The notes under the pieces: model-generated
Told to the model about the DNA's origin: nothing
The model's database searches: none
What the model saw: only the letters and a program-made list of their open reading frames with translations
In this document: piece by piece, positions 49,735 to 64,000 of the stretch
Layout of the letters: the number at the start of each line of letters is the position of its first letter
How positions within the stretch are numbered: the stretch's first letter is position 1
Assembly: GCA_002118135.1 (NCBI GenBank)
Contig: BDIU01000189.1
Coordinates: forward strand, 186,001-250,000
Direction of reading: 5' to 3'
Length of the DNA: 64,000 bases
Source of the DNA: Trebouxia sp. TZW2008
Lineage: Eukaryota; Chlorophyta; Trebouxiophyceae; Trebouxiales; Trebouxiaceae
Position numbers and translations under genes: made by a program

Positions 49735-49850
49735 TCAATGCTGTCATTATCAGCCCTACGATTGGGTCTTGTGGCACAGGCATAGGCACTTGCTGCAGGT
49801 GCAGCGGCCTAGTCATAGTCAAAGCAACAGGGAGACAGGCAAAGGGTAAT
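49475..49850 (+). repeat. Duplicated edges of the last HRD3 exon
   Basis: The exon start (49553-49612) has a copy at 49480-49535. The exon end plus stop (49640-49735) has a copy at 49742-49845. The terminal exon is thus bracketed by copies of its own two edges. Confidence 0.85.
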
Positions 49851-50737
49851 CAGCTCTAGAGTGAACAGGTCATTACATTCAGCTTTCTCCAAACATACAG
49901 GCAGGAAAGTGATGGTCTCTGCACTTTCAAAAGGCGTCAGAATGGATGATACCAATTGATTGAGGTACCACGCAAGGTGGCGAATGAGCAAGTCATGCAC
50001 AATAATGAGTTACGAGGTCTTGATGTTAAGTGTGTAGCAAGGCAAAGACAGTTGGAGCTGCTAGCCTAGAATTGAGTGATGAGGATCTGCCCAATTCTTC
50101 AACTGTATATGGCAGGCGCCATACGCTCTGCATGTTCGTAAACATGTCACGGGGCTCTGTCCGCATTACCTGCTTTCACAGACAAGTTTAGTCAATGCAG
50201 TCGTCAGTCAAAATCACAGACAGCATCTTCACGAATATTATTCTACCAGGGTTGCACAAGTAATTGATGATGTCAGCAAAGATGCGTGAACAGGCTCTAG
50301 CCTGTCAGACCTAGTGCTGCCACAGCACTGCAATGCATGTTCTGATACTTTCGAGTCAAGACTACCTGCCACTTATGATTACTTGTTGTGTCGCTCAGGC
50401 TTGCCAGCACTTGATTGCACATTGTATATCTGAAGTCCTATGTGCATTCGACACCATTTTACCATTCATTTGTACCAATACAATTGCTGACGCATGTCGC
50501 ACATGAGCTGCATGGCATATTGTTTGATCCTTGACATCATGATCCTATTGCGCTGACTGTATCGCCAAGCAACAAGTAGTGCTGCCTGCATCTATGTCTA
50601 CAGCCATAAAATTTGTGGCGATGAATTGTTGAAAATAACTTGTGCTCAGGGTCCCTGTCTGCGGCAACTGTGATGAAAAGGCCATGGTCCCCTGTAGTTT
50701 TGAAAGGTGTTCACCAAGATAGGCGCCTTTTCCAACT
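49851..50737. other. Intergenic, convergent 3' regions
   Basis: Sequence between HRD3 (+) and the F-box-like gene (-). No coding or RNA signal was recognised. Confidence 0.5.
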
Positions 50738-51691
50738 TCAACCTCGGCATCTCTTAAACAGGAGCGTCTCTAGGCTGGCGGACTGACAAACTGCCAGACA
50801 AGGTGGCTGCCTCACAACGATGATATCAAACGCGGCGAATTTGAGTGTGCCTAGATGCAGCATGGCTTGAGCAGCAAGAGGTCTCACAGCAGCACCAATG
50901 TGCTGAAGCTTTGGCAAACAAGCTGGCAGACAATCGCAGATATGACAGCTGACTGTCAGGATGCTACTGTGCGCTCCAAGCAAGCACAGGGATCTAAGGT
51001 TGCGCATGGATGTATTAATTTCAAAATAAAACTCATGGCGTTCATTTCTACAGTCAAAGCAGCTCACATCAATTTCAAGTGATTGCAGCTCATCAAAGCG
51101 GCTGAACACTGACAGATATTCCCAGGTTGTCTCGCTCACCCTGCCTGGTCTCAGGCGCAGATGCTGCAATGTTTGGGGCAACCAGCGAGCCAATATTGCC
51201 AAGCTGAACCATCCCTCAAGGCTGCAGGTCGTCAATCTTGAAGCTGGGCTGGGGTCAAGATTTCTGGGCAACAGGTACACGGCCAACAGCACCATCCTGA
51301 GCATGTATGACTGCATTTTACATTGAAAAGGTTCATTGCTGGAAGAAATTGAGAATTCTGCCTTCCTGAGGTGCTCAAAAGTGCCGCGCGCTTTGTATAT
51401 TTTGATGAACATTTCTACAGATCTCAGACTGGCTGCGTCAAGCTCCCGACCCTTTGTGTCAAAGATGATGGACGTCAGTTGTACAGACTGAACTGCTGCA
51501 TGCCATTTCCGGCTGACTGGTGCACAGCAGGCTAGATCTTTCAGGCTGGTCAGATTGCTCAAAATTTGCAACAACAACTCGTGATTTTGCAGGACCGCAC
51601 CGGCCATCTGTATCAACAAACCAGCTGGTGAATCTAGATGGCACGAGCGAACTTTAGCAGCAAAATACACAGCCGATAGCGTCGAAGCCAT
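50738..51691 (-). CDS. F-box-like protein, intronless
   Basis: A single uninterrupted frame of 317 codons starts at the ATG at 51691 (MASTLSAVYFAAKV). Residues about 30-65 look like an F-box (LLLQILSNLTSLKDLACCAP, then VSRKWHAAV), the segment that docks to Skp1 in SCF ligases. The rest has irregular Leu-rich segments (LQHLRLRPGRVSE, LQSLEIDVSCF, LRSLCLLGAHSS) like those in F-box/LRR substrate receptors. It lacks introns and exon-edge repeats, unlike its neighbours, which might reflect retroposition or simply gene class. The substrate is unknown. Confidence 0.7.
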   Translation of the reverse strand: MASTLSAVYFAAKVRSCHLDSPAGLLIQMAGAVLQNHELLLQILSNLTSLKDLACCAPVSRKWHAAVQSVQLTSIIFDTKGRELDAASLRSVEMFIKIYKARGTFEHLRKAEFSISSSNEPFQCKMQSYMLRMVLLAVYLLPRNLDPSPASRLTTCSLEGWFSLAILARWLPQTLQHLRLRPGRVSETTWEYLSVFSRFDELQSLEIDVSCFDCRNERHEFYFEINTSMRNLRSLCLLGAHSSILTVSCHICDCLPACLPKLQHIGAAVRPLAAQAMLHLGTLKFAAFDIIVVRQPPCLAVCQSASLETLLFKRCRG

Positions 51692-53330
51692 TGAGCCTGC
51701 ATGCAAAAGCAGGCAGCGAAGGCACGCCTCGCTTACTTCCGTAGGACCCGGTCGCGCTTTGAGACACTTGAATTCTCTGTGTGTGACCGTGCAAGTTGAC
51801 GCGTACTTGCGGGCGCACTCGGCAGAGGCTAAGTCCTGCCTGCTACGGTCTTGCTGGCTGATCAGGAGTCACAACAGAGGCTGTTGGCGCAGACCCACGG
51901 CTTGCACTGCAAAACGTACTGTGCAGCACTTGCGAAGACGGGACCTTACTCCCTGTATGAGCGACGACCGACACTTGAACGCTGTTTGAATGCAGTCACT
52001 ACAGTTCGGTCCACTTGACCAGTCACTCCACTTCGGCCAGTGCGATCAATCCCTGTGGTGCAGATTCCCAGAAACAGAAGACACCCATGCTGTCAAGATG
52101 TCAGCACCAAGCAAAATGCAGAGAGCTGCACTTGCTCTGTTTCGACGCTGTTGGCGACACTGACTGGAATAGCAAGGCGGCCTGCATCATCCAGGCAATG
52201 ATTGAACATGTCAGAGCTTCTGAGATCTTTGGACTGCCTGTTGATGCTTTCACATACGTATACCTGGAAGCATACATGCATCTCAAAGCTGCAGCTCATG
52301 TGGGAATTTGCACAAGAAATTGCAGGCCTGCCCGGCTCCACATTGTGAATAGCTTGCATAGCTGCACAGCTATCACCTGTCACACACGAAGGATTGATGC
52401 AATTAACAATGTTTGTCTAAGATGACTGACCGTGGTGTTCTGTGAGGCACCAGTCTACATGTGCATCTTCTCACTCGCTCCATGACCCTTACACGTATAG
52501 GTAGGTCAGGCACGCACAAGCAGTTTGTTATGTGAAGCATTGTCTGGACAGCATCAGATGCAAAATTGCTACAATTGCAAAGTCATCAAAACACCAGGGT
52601 GAGCAGCAAGCCATTTATTTGCTGCCTAGATCAGCCAAAATTCACCTGTTTGACGGCTTGTTGGGCTACATGTACACTGCCTACAATGACTCAAGCTACA
52701 GACCTGAAACGACAACTTGCTGCTGGGCTGCTATACATCTGACAGCTTTCTACAGTTTTCACTGTTTGTGACACATTGCAAAGCATTTGGTCTTGTTATC
52801 CCAGGCTGCGTTTATGCACAGATGCTCTCAGTATGACATCAGATCGCATAGACGTTCCTTTAAGACTCAAAGGTCACATGGGCATGAGAGTGTCTGCGAC
52901 ATTACTCACATAGACTTTCCTTTGCTTTTCTCTTTTCTGCTATCTGCTACCTTCCTGTAAACCCATGGTGGACATGCTACCCTGTAACTGCTGTATTGAA
53001 GGCCGTGTGGGCGTCTTCTTCTTCAGCTGCATGCGCCCATTCGCTGCAGTTGCAGCACAATCACAGCATCAGAAACGGCACCAATAAGATGATTCTGAAA
53101 AAGGAGCATTCCTTTAGCTGCTGTCGTCAAAGCATGGTCACAAGATCAGCAACCAGAAACAGCAATAACAAGCATAACATGCAGATCTTTCAAGCATCAA
53201 GCTTGATTGAGGCGCATGTCGCTCGCAACACTGCTGCATATACAGTCAGCTTGATATCCATAGCATGTTCAATGTGTGACAACAATACAGTGAGCAATAC
53301 TCAGCACAACAGAGCTGGAAGTAGGCAACA
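51692..53330. other. Long gap with no supported gene
   Basis: About 1.6 kb upstream of the F-box-like gene. Open frames occur (for example 52015-52425, +), but none has recognisable motifs, splice structure or homology. It presumably holds the F-box gene promoter and the 3' region of the NDR kinase gene. Confidence 0.45.
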
Positions 53331-53858
53331 CCAAGGCTCACGTCACAGGTGTCTGGCTGTACTGCCTCCCAACCCTCACAAGTGTAGCCCACACCACACA
53401 GTACGCATTGCACTACATCGCAAAAGAATCACATTTGGAAGGGAAAAGAGGGTCAGATGACTCACTATCATGAGTGCCTGATTGTGCTGCCTCCCGATTC
53501 TTGGAAGTGTAGCCCTCAGAGTCATGTTGCCATCATAAAATAAGCCTCACATGGCAGAACAGAGCCAAAAGTGCACAGGGGCAAGAGGTCAAAAACACTT
53601 ACTGTAGTGAGTGCCTGGCTGCCCTGCCTCCCAGTCTCTGTAGGTGTAACCCATAAAGTCACATTGCAAGCCATACAATGAGCCACACATGGCACAACAG
53701 AGCAGTTTGAGAAACAGACAAGGGGTCAGAGGCTCACTGTCATGAGTGCCTGGCTGTAGTGCCTCCCTCTGTAGGTGTAATCCACAAAGCCATATTGCAA
53801 GCCATACAAAAAGCCACACATGGCACAACAGAGCAAAATCTGAGAAACAGACAAGGGG

Positions 53859-59111
<5,253 letters not shown>

Positions 59112-60157
59112 AGGGCTAGGTCCGCTCAGTACAGATGGCTGTTGAAACACGCCGCGAGATTGGTCAAGTGCTTAATCAGGGCGACCCCGGTAGCAGACAA
59201 GCGGCTTGCACCTTGTTTAGGTCAAGATCAAAGCAACTCCCGGTGTCCGGCCTTGCGGAAGTCAAGCGAGGCCGACAGATGCGGCAGCAGTAGGCAATCT
59301 TTCAGGCGATGCTGAAGCAAGCTTGCGACCTGTCAATGCGGTCGTTTCTTCACGCTGCGAAGTCGACTCGGAAAGTCCAACTGGAAAAGGGAAGTCGGAC
59401 AAAGGCACCGTTTGGGGTTCGTTCATCCCAGCACATGCCTTTGCTGAATTGCCACGTAAGATTTATTGAGCCAGGACAGCAACACATGCCTTCTGCTGGG
59501 CACCTGCAGGCGCGACCAACATGCAGCTCCTGCTAATTTTGCCTGGGCCACTGCAGTGCACTGAAGCAGGCTTGCCAACAGAATTTGCTCCGTTCAATTT
59601 GACCTGCAGCCATGATCAGCTGACAACATGCATATCATGCACATCGATAACGGACTGCATGATGCACTTGGACCTATGCCAACTGTATCCTCTGTGCGTT
59701 GCATTCGTATTTCATCTTCATCTGGTCACCAAAGACAAGCTAGACAATCGAATGCAGCCTATTGTCTACAAGCAATTGCACTATAAATTGAAAGGTCTAC
59801 ATGTACAACCCTGTGAACAATCGTATCAATTGTTTACCTAAAAGCTGCAGCTTGTGACTGGAGGCTGGGTGAGCAAGAATGCTTGCTGACCATCTCTGCA
59901 AAGATGAAGACCCAGCATGACAGTCGGTAATATTGTTGGGCACAGACCTCAATAGCATGAAGCAGGACAAAGCAGGCAAGACTGCACCTTTATGAAGCAA
60001 TGTTGCAACCATTCTGCACACCAAACTGCACTCGTCAACCTGCACTACTGGTACAAGTGTCACCTGCCACAATAGTCATCACAACAACAAGCAACAGCGC
60101 CTGGAAATGGCATGAGCAGTGTGAGCCTATGCTGTGACCTCAAGTATCTTTAAAAGA
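59112..60157. other. Intergenic upstream of the NDR kinase gene
   Basis: About 1 kb between the RHF2A-like stop and the kinase start, both on the minus strand. No exon with recognisable protein was found. The first few hundred bases next to 59111 are the likely kinase promoter. Confidence 0.5.
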
Positions 60158-62773
60158 CTAAGCTGCGGTAGAAGAGGGACCTTCTCCATCTGATTCAGAA
60201 TGCTGACTTTTTGGTGCCAAACGCGCATTGGTCTGGCGTGATAGCTTGCTGAAGCCTTCTTTGCATTTCATGGACATAGCTGTCCATCGTGATTTGAAAG
60301 ACTCTGCTGCTGTCTTGAGAGGGTACTCATGGCTAACGGAGGATCTGTGGTGGTACTCTTGAGTTGAACCAGCTTGACTTTCTGCGGCCTATACAACATA
60401 CAAGATGTCAGTGCATGATGCTGAGCTACGTAAAACACACATGAGTTGCAGCGGGTTGTGCAGGAGCAATGCTGCACAGTGCACAACAAAATTTGATGAT
60501 GTCTCTAAAGGCAACCCATGCAGACCAAATGTTGCAAATGGTCATTGCAAATGCAATTGCTGCACACATGCACTGATTAGTTTTCTAAGTCCATTGAAGG
60601 TGCTCAAACACACTTTCACATTGCTTCAAGAACACATGCACAAAGAAATACAGCAAGAACATGTCCATGACCAGCACCAAGCAACAGCGTACACTGATAT
60701 GAATCTGAAACATGCCTATTGCTGCACATGCAGCAGGGTGTCCTTGCTGAATGATGCATGATTTGTTTGACAGTCACTGCTGTCCGGCAAAAGCTTTCTA
60801 CATGATCAATGCAGAGGTTGATACTGTATCCCATGTGTCAAGGCGCATAGGCCAAACACCCTAGGTGCGAATGCAAGAAGCATGGCATGTAAGGAAGGCA
60901 CCAATGACAATGGTGTACCTCAGATGACCTGGCATGTGCAGTGTGGGGAGGCCAGCTGGATGGATAGGTGCCGTTAGGGCAGCTGCTTGAAGGAGCGGCC
61001 TGCTCAGAGGGAGGCCCATTTTCTTGCCCTCGTGTGCTGCTGGCATCAGCTGCTCTACGTTCTGAAGCAGACAAGCATGCGTCAGCTGCAATGGTGCAAT
61101 GCAATCATCAGCTGCTCTATTGCAACTTGACACAGACAACCAGGCGTCAGCTGCAATGCTGCAATGTAATCAGCAGCTGCTCTATTGCGCTTTGACAGGG
61201 ATGACCAGGCATCACGTGCAACTGTGCAATGCAGACAACAGCTCGTTGTGACAATCTGGGAGAGGCGACCACCCGTCAGCTGCAATTGTGCAGGGCAGCC
61301 TGCTTGGCTTGAGACCATTGTTGATGATCATGTAAGAGGACTGATGCTTGAGTGTAGCGGATCAGTGCCCTAGCACTGAACATGAATAAACGATGGATGC
61401 TAAAGCTGACATCACAAACACATGGCCACATAAGTGCCTGCATTTTGCCCTAAGAACCCCATTGGCATGATTGCTGCAGCTTGTTGACTGTGACTACAGT
61501 ACACATTACATGTATACATCCCAAACAATGTGTGCATGAGCTAAAGCCCAGGACGAACAGAGAGTTTGGGGTGAGCTGCACATTGCCAACATCTTGCAGC
61601 TGCAGCAATGCTAGACAGAAGGGCTGACATGCGCTGCTGTATGCCATACTGCTGCAATCCTTACAGCATGTGCTGATTGTGTGACATCATGCAGCCTGAT
61701 GACATGTTGTTTGTGAAAGTCTGGGTATGCACTCATGGCAAACTGGTGCTACACGTCGAGGCGGCGATCTCAGAAATTGCATCAGAACACGCACCCGTTC
61801 AGGCATGCGTATGAAGACACACGCTGGCTGATCCAGATAGCATTATGATGGACACAGACTGACATGTTGCTCTCTGGATCCTGACATGATGCTTGAATTG
61901 CAGGCACTAGCAATACTTGTGTTTGCTACACGGGACTACTTAGTACCTGACACAACAACAGGTTCTGCACGGCTGTGCCCCCGTCTTCGGCCAGTATGGA
62001 GGGCAGCTGCATTGTTTGACACTGCCAAACGAGCCAAGATCCTTTCTAGCTCCCAAGCTTCCAAGCCCATGTACAAGTGCTGTGCTGGCTGTGCATGCTC
62101 AGGAGAAACATATTCTCCAAATGGCAACAACTCTTGCATCATTGGATCCTGCAATTAGATTATGCTGGGCCCCACAGCATTTGGTGCACCGTCAAATGGC
62201 AACTCATGCAAAGACACTGGTAGAAATCACAGCCAGGACACATCATATACCAAGGTATAAGCCTTAAGGGCCAGCACTTTTGATGAGCAGATGTGAGTGT
62301 GCAGCTTGCAGCTTGGCGGACATCAGATTACAAGAGCAAGGCAGAGGGATATACCTGCAACTGCAAAGTCTTGAAGCACATCGGACACTCCCGACTTCGT
62401 TGTGCCCATTGCATAATACACTGGAGGTGATACTGGTGTCTGCATATCAAGAAAGTCAATATACAACCGGTATGTCACAAATTCGGACGTTTCGCAGACC
62501 AATAGCTCACCCACAGACGGTCGGGTTGCCGGGATCTTCCTCCGTGAACTCGTCCAAACATATGCTACAGATATCTTCCTCGCCCTCGAGCACCGGTACA
62601 GCTCGTCTGCACATGTCGATGCTGCCTCGCCGTTCAAGTGGACACTCGGCCGAGCTTGCTTCCCCGCAGGTTGAGCTGGTTGCCTGGGACTGAGTGTCAC
62701 CGTGCCCGTCCCTGTGAACGACACTAGACCCGGTATCGGTGTCCATGTCAAACACGCCTGTGTCATGCGCCAT
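60158..62773 (-). CDS. RHF2A: RING-H2 E3 ubiquitin ligase, RHF1A/RHF2A-like
   Basis: Five exons (62773-62511, 62439-62355, 62148-61947, 61061-60919, 60388-60158) join in phase to 307 residues. The RING-H2 finger is split by an intron: EEDICSICLDEFTEEDP with CG, then HQYHLQCIMQWAQRSRECP and MCFKTLQLQ, supplying the full C3H2C3 set. After it come DPMMQELL, then LERILARLAVSNNA and RRRGH, resembling the plant RHF proteins. The C-terminal SFKSRWTAMSMKCKEGFSK matches the family's conserved tail (in plants SLKSKLNAFSMRYKES-like). In Arabidopsis, RHF1A/RHF2A remove a CDK inhibitor during gametogenesis; that role cannot be assumed here. The start is the first ATG in frame (MAHDTGVFDMDTDTG). Confidence 0.88.
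61044..61300 (-). repeat. 65-bp tandem repeats beside an RHF2A-like exon start
   Basis: Units begin near 61082, 61147, 61212 and 61276 (TCAGCTGCAATGGTGCAATG type), and a part unit overlaps the exon start at 61061. Each holds a block similar to ATCAGCTGCTCT from the exon edge. These are the shortest units in the window. Confidence 0.85.
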
Positions 62774-63332
62774 CGCCGCTGCACTCAACGAGTCACAATC
62801 AGGCCAATCCTTGGCTCAGGCTATGAGAACAGAGAGTGTGGCGAAGCGCTGAGAAAGAAGCACAATGATGCCGAGTAAATTACGGTACTCGTAACGCACG
62901 TGCAAAGCGGAGATTTTGGGACAGCCTGAGCCGCGTTGGGGTATCTTTAAAGACCCCCCTAAACCCCCTCTGAGTTCTGCGTTCCAGCACAGTTACTCAT
63001 CATCAGTCACAGCTTTGTGACATGGCATTGCGCAAGTTTGCTGAACTCGCTGAAAGCTCGGACAACATCGCCAACGGCTTGATTTGTCGACTCGCCTGAA
63101 TTGCGCGACAAGACAGCAGACTACTTCGGACTCCTAATCTGCCGCCGCAGTGGTCAGATTTTCACACGATCTGCTGTGTCAGGTCTGAAGTCAGCGGAAC
63201 AGAGTCGCAGGTATGAGCTCACAGCTTTGTTACGTCCTCACAAAGCCAACAAGTTGCTGATAATGCCTGTATCGATTGTGCAGGGACGCGGCGCACGTTT
63301 AAAAAGCTGTTTCGGCGGTGAGCTGTGTAGGC
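62774..63332. promoter_or_regulatory. Divergent upstream region of RHF2A-like and SDR genes
   Basis: 559 bp separate the two start codons, so a shared or back-to-back promoter region is expected. A run reading AAAGACCCCCCTAAACCCCC sits near 62950. No defined motif was recognised. Confidence 0.5.
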
Positions 63333-64000
63333 ATGGCGAACTGCAAACGGTTTGAAGGCAAAGTAGCCCTGGTCACAGCTGCTACAGCAGGCATAGGCTT
63401 AGGGATCGCCCAAAGGCTTGGTCAGGAAGGCGCGAAAGTGGTCATCTGTTCAAGGAAGCAAAACAACGTCGATGACACCGTCAAAGCTCTGAAGGACCAA
63501 GGCATTGATTGTGTTGGTTGTGTTTGCCATGTTGGCCATCGGCAGCATCTTCAGAAGTTTGTCCAGCTAGCTATTGACACCTATGGCCAGATTGATGTGC
63601 TGGTCTCAAATGCTGCGGTCAACCCAGCTTCAGGCCCTCTACTAAGCATCCCTGAATCTGCCATTGACAAGACACTTGAGATCAACATCAAGGCTGCAAT
63701 CATGCTTGTCAAAGAGACAGCGCTACACTTGAAGAAGGGAGCATCAATTGTCTTTGTCTCCTCCTTCACAGCTTTCAATCCTTCACAACCTCTAGCCATT
63801 TACGCTGTAAGCAAAACAGCAGTGGTGGGACTAACAAAGGCCTTTGCCAATGAACTAGGCGAGAGAGGCATCAGGGTCAACTGTGTTGCACCTGGTAAGT
63901 GCAAGCATGCATATATGCATATAACTGATGTCTATTGCACAGGAAGCCAATACTTTGCAGCTTTGCCTAGAGTCAATCATTGGGACTGCAAACATGGAAT
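63333..64000 (+). CDS. DHRS4-like short-chain dehydrogenase/reductase (3' end outside window)
   Basis: The first exon runs 63333-63894 and ends in a GTAAGT donor in phase 1; the next exon is not reached before the window ends. It reads as a classical SDR: MANCKRFEGKVALVTAATAG with the cofactor motif TAATAGIGLGIAQRLGQEG, the basic NADP(H)-type SRKQNNVD, NAAVNP, INIKAA, catalytic Ser in VFVSSFTAF and YAVSK with the Tyr and Lys, then RVNCVAPG. The CHVGH and NAAVNPASG segments point to the DHRS4 group (NADPH-dependent carbonyl/retinal reductase, often peroxisomal). The C-terminus, where a peroxisomal signal would lie, is missing here. Confidence 0.9.
   Translation, partial: MANCKRFEGKVALVTAATAGIGLGIAQRLGQEGAKVVICSRKQNNVDDTVKALKDQGIDCVGCVCHVGHRQHLQKFVQLAIDTYGQIDVLVSNAAVNPASGPLLSIPESAIDKTLEINIKAAIMLVKETALHLKKGASIVFVSSFTAFNPSQPLAIYAVSKTAVVGLTKAFANELGERGIRVNCVAPGKCKHAYMHITDVYCTGSQYFAALPRVNHWDCKHG

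Noticed and set aside
52015..52425. Open frame of 136 codons (+)
   Set aside because: No recognisable motif and no matching exon structure; its composition resembles surrounding non-coding sequence.

Overview
This is nuclear DNA of a eukaryote, most likely a trebouxiophyte-type unicellular green alga. Coding sequence is split into many short exons by GT-AG introns, with 3' splice sites that are mostly TGCAG or similar. There are no bacterial operons or ribosome-binding sites. The gene content is a green-lineage mix: receptor-like class III cyclase, plant-type NDR kinase, RHF2-type RING ligase, and the flagellar protein DRC7. The class is inferred from this mix and from intron style; no marker gene proves it. 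I built exon models by hand, requiring splice sites and reading phase to agree across every junction. Eight of the eleven models close with consistent phase. The exceptions are SWT1 (start outside the window), the SDR gene (end outside the window), and HRD3, DRC7 and NDR, where one end is unresolved.

Layout: 70-7059 (+) Swt1-like PIN ribonuclease, cut by the window start; 8084-21033 (-) leucine-rich-repeat (LRR) receptor-like nucleotidyl cyclase with two catalytic halves; 21621-23854 (-) GRWD1/RRB1 ribosome-biogenesis WD protein; 24636-25826 (+) UBC13 E2; 26187-about 36498 (-) axonemal DRC7 (CCDC135/FAP50); 36807-42068 (-) LRR-Kelch fusion protein; 42692-49734 (+) HRD3/SEL1L ERAD adaptor, first exon not found; 50738-51691 (-) intronless F-box-like protein; about 53859-59111 (-) NDR/LATS-family kinase; 60158-62773 (-) RHF2A-like RING-H2 E3 ligase; 63333-window end (+) DHRS4-like short-chain dehydrogenase. 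Divergent pairs with a shared upstream region are GRWD1/UBC13, LRR-Kelch/HRD3 and RHF2A-like/SDR.

The most striking structure is not a gene. Introns of seven of the eleven genes are filled with tandem, partly decayed copies of the neighbouring exon edge, usually the exon end plus its 5' splice site or the exon start plus its 3' splice site. Units are about 65-230 bp and copy number is two to seven. Most copies are broken, but at least three keep two good splice sites, an open frame and matching phase: one 81-nt copy in SWT1 and two 84-nt copies in the cyclase. They could therefore be included as extra exons without a frameshift. This points to ongoing local duplication at exon-intron junctions as a source of intron growth and alternative exons.

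The genes do not form one pathway. Four (UBC13, HRD3/SEL1L, F-box-like, RHF2A-like) act in ubiquitin systems, and DRC7 (perhaps with the adjacent LRR-Kelch gene) indicates a capacity for motile cilia.
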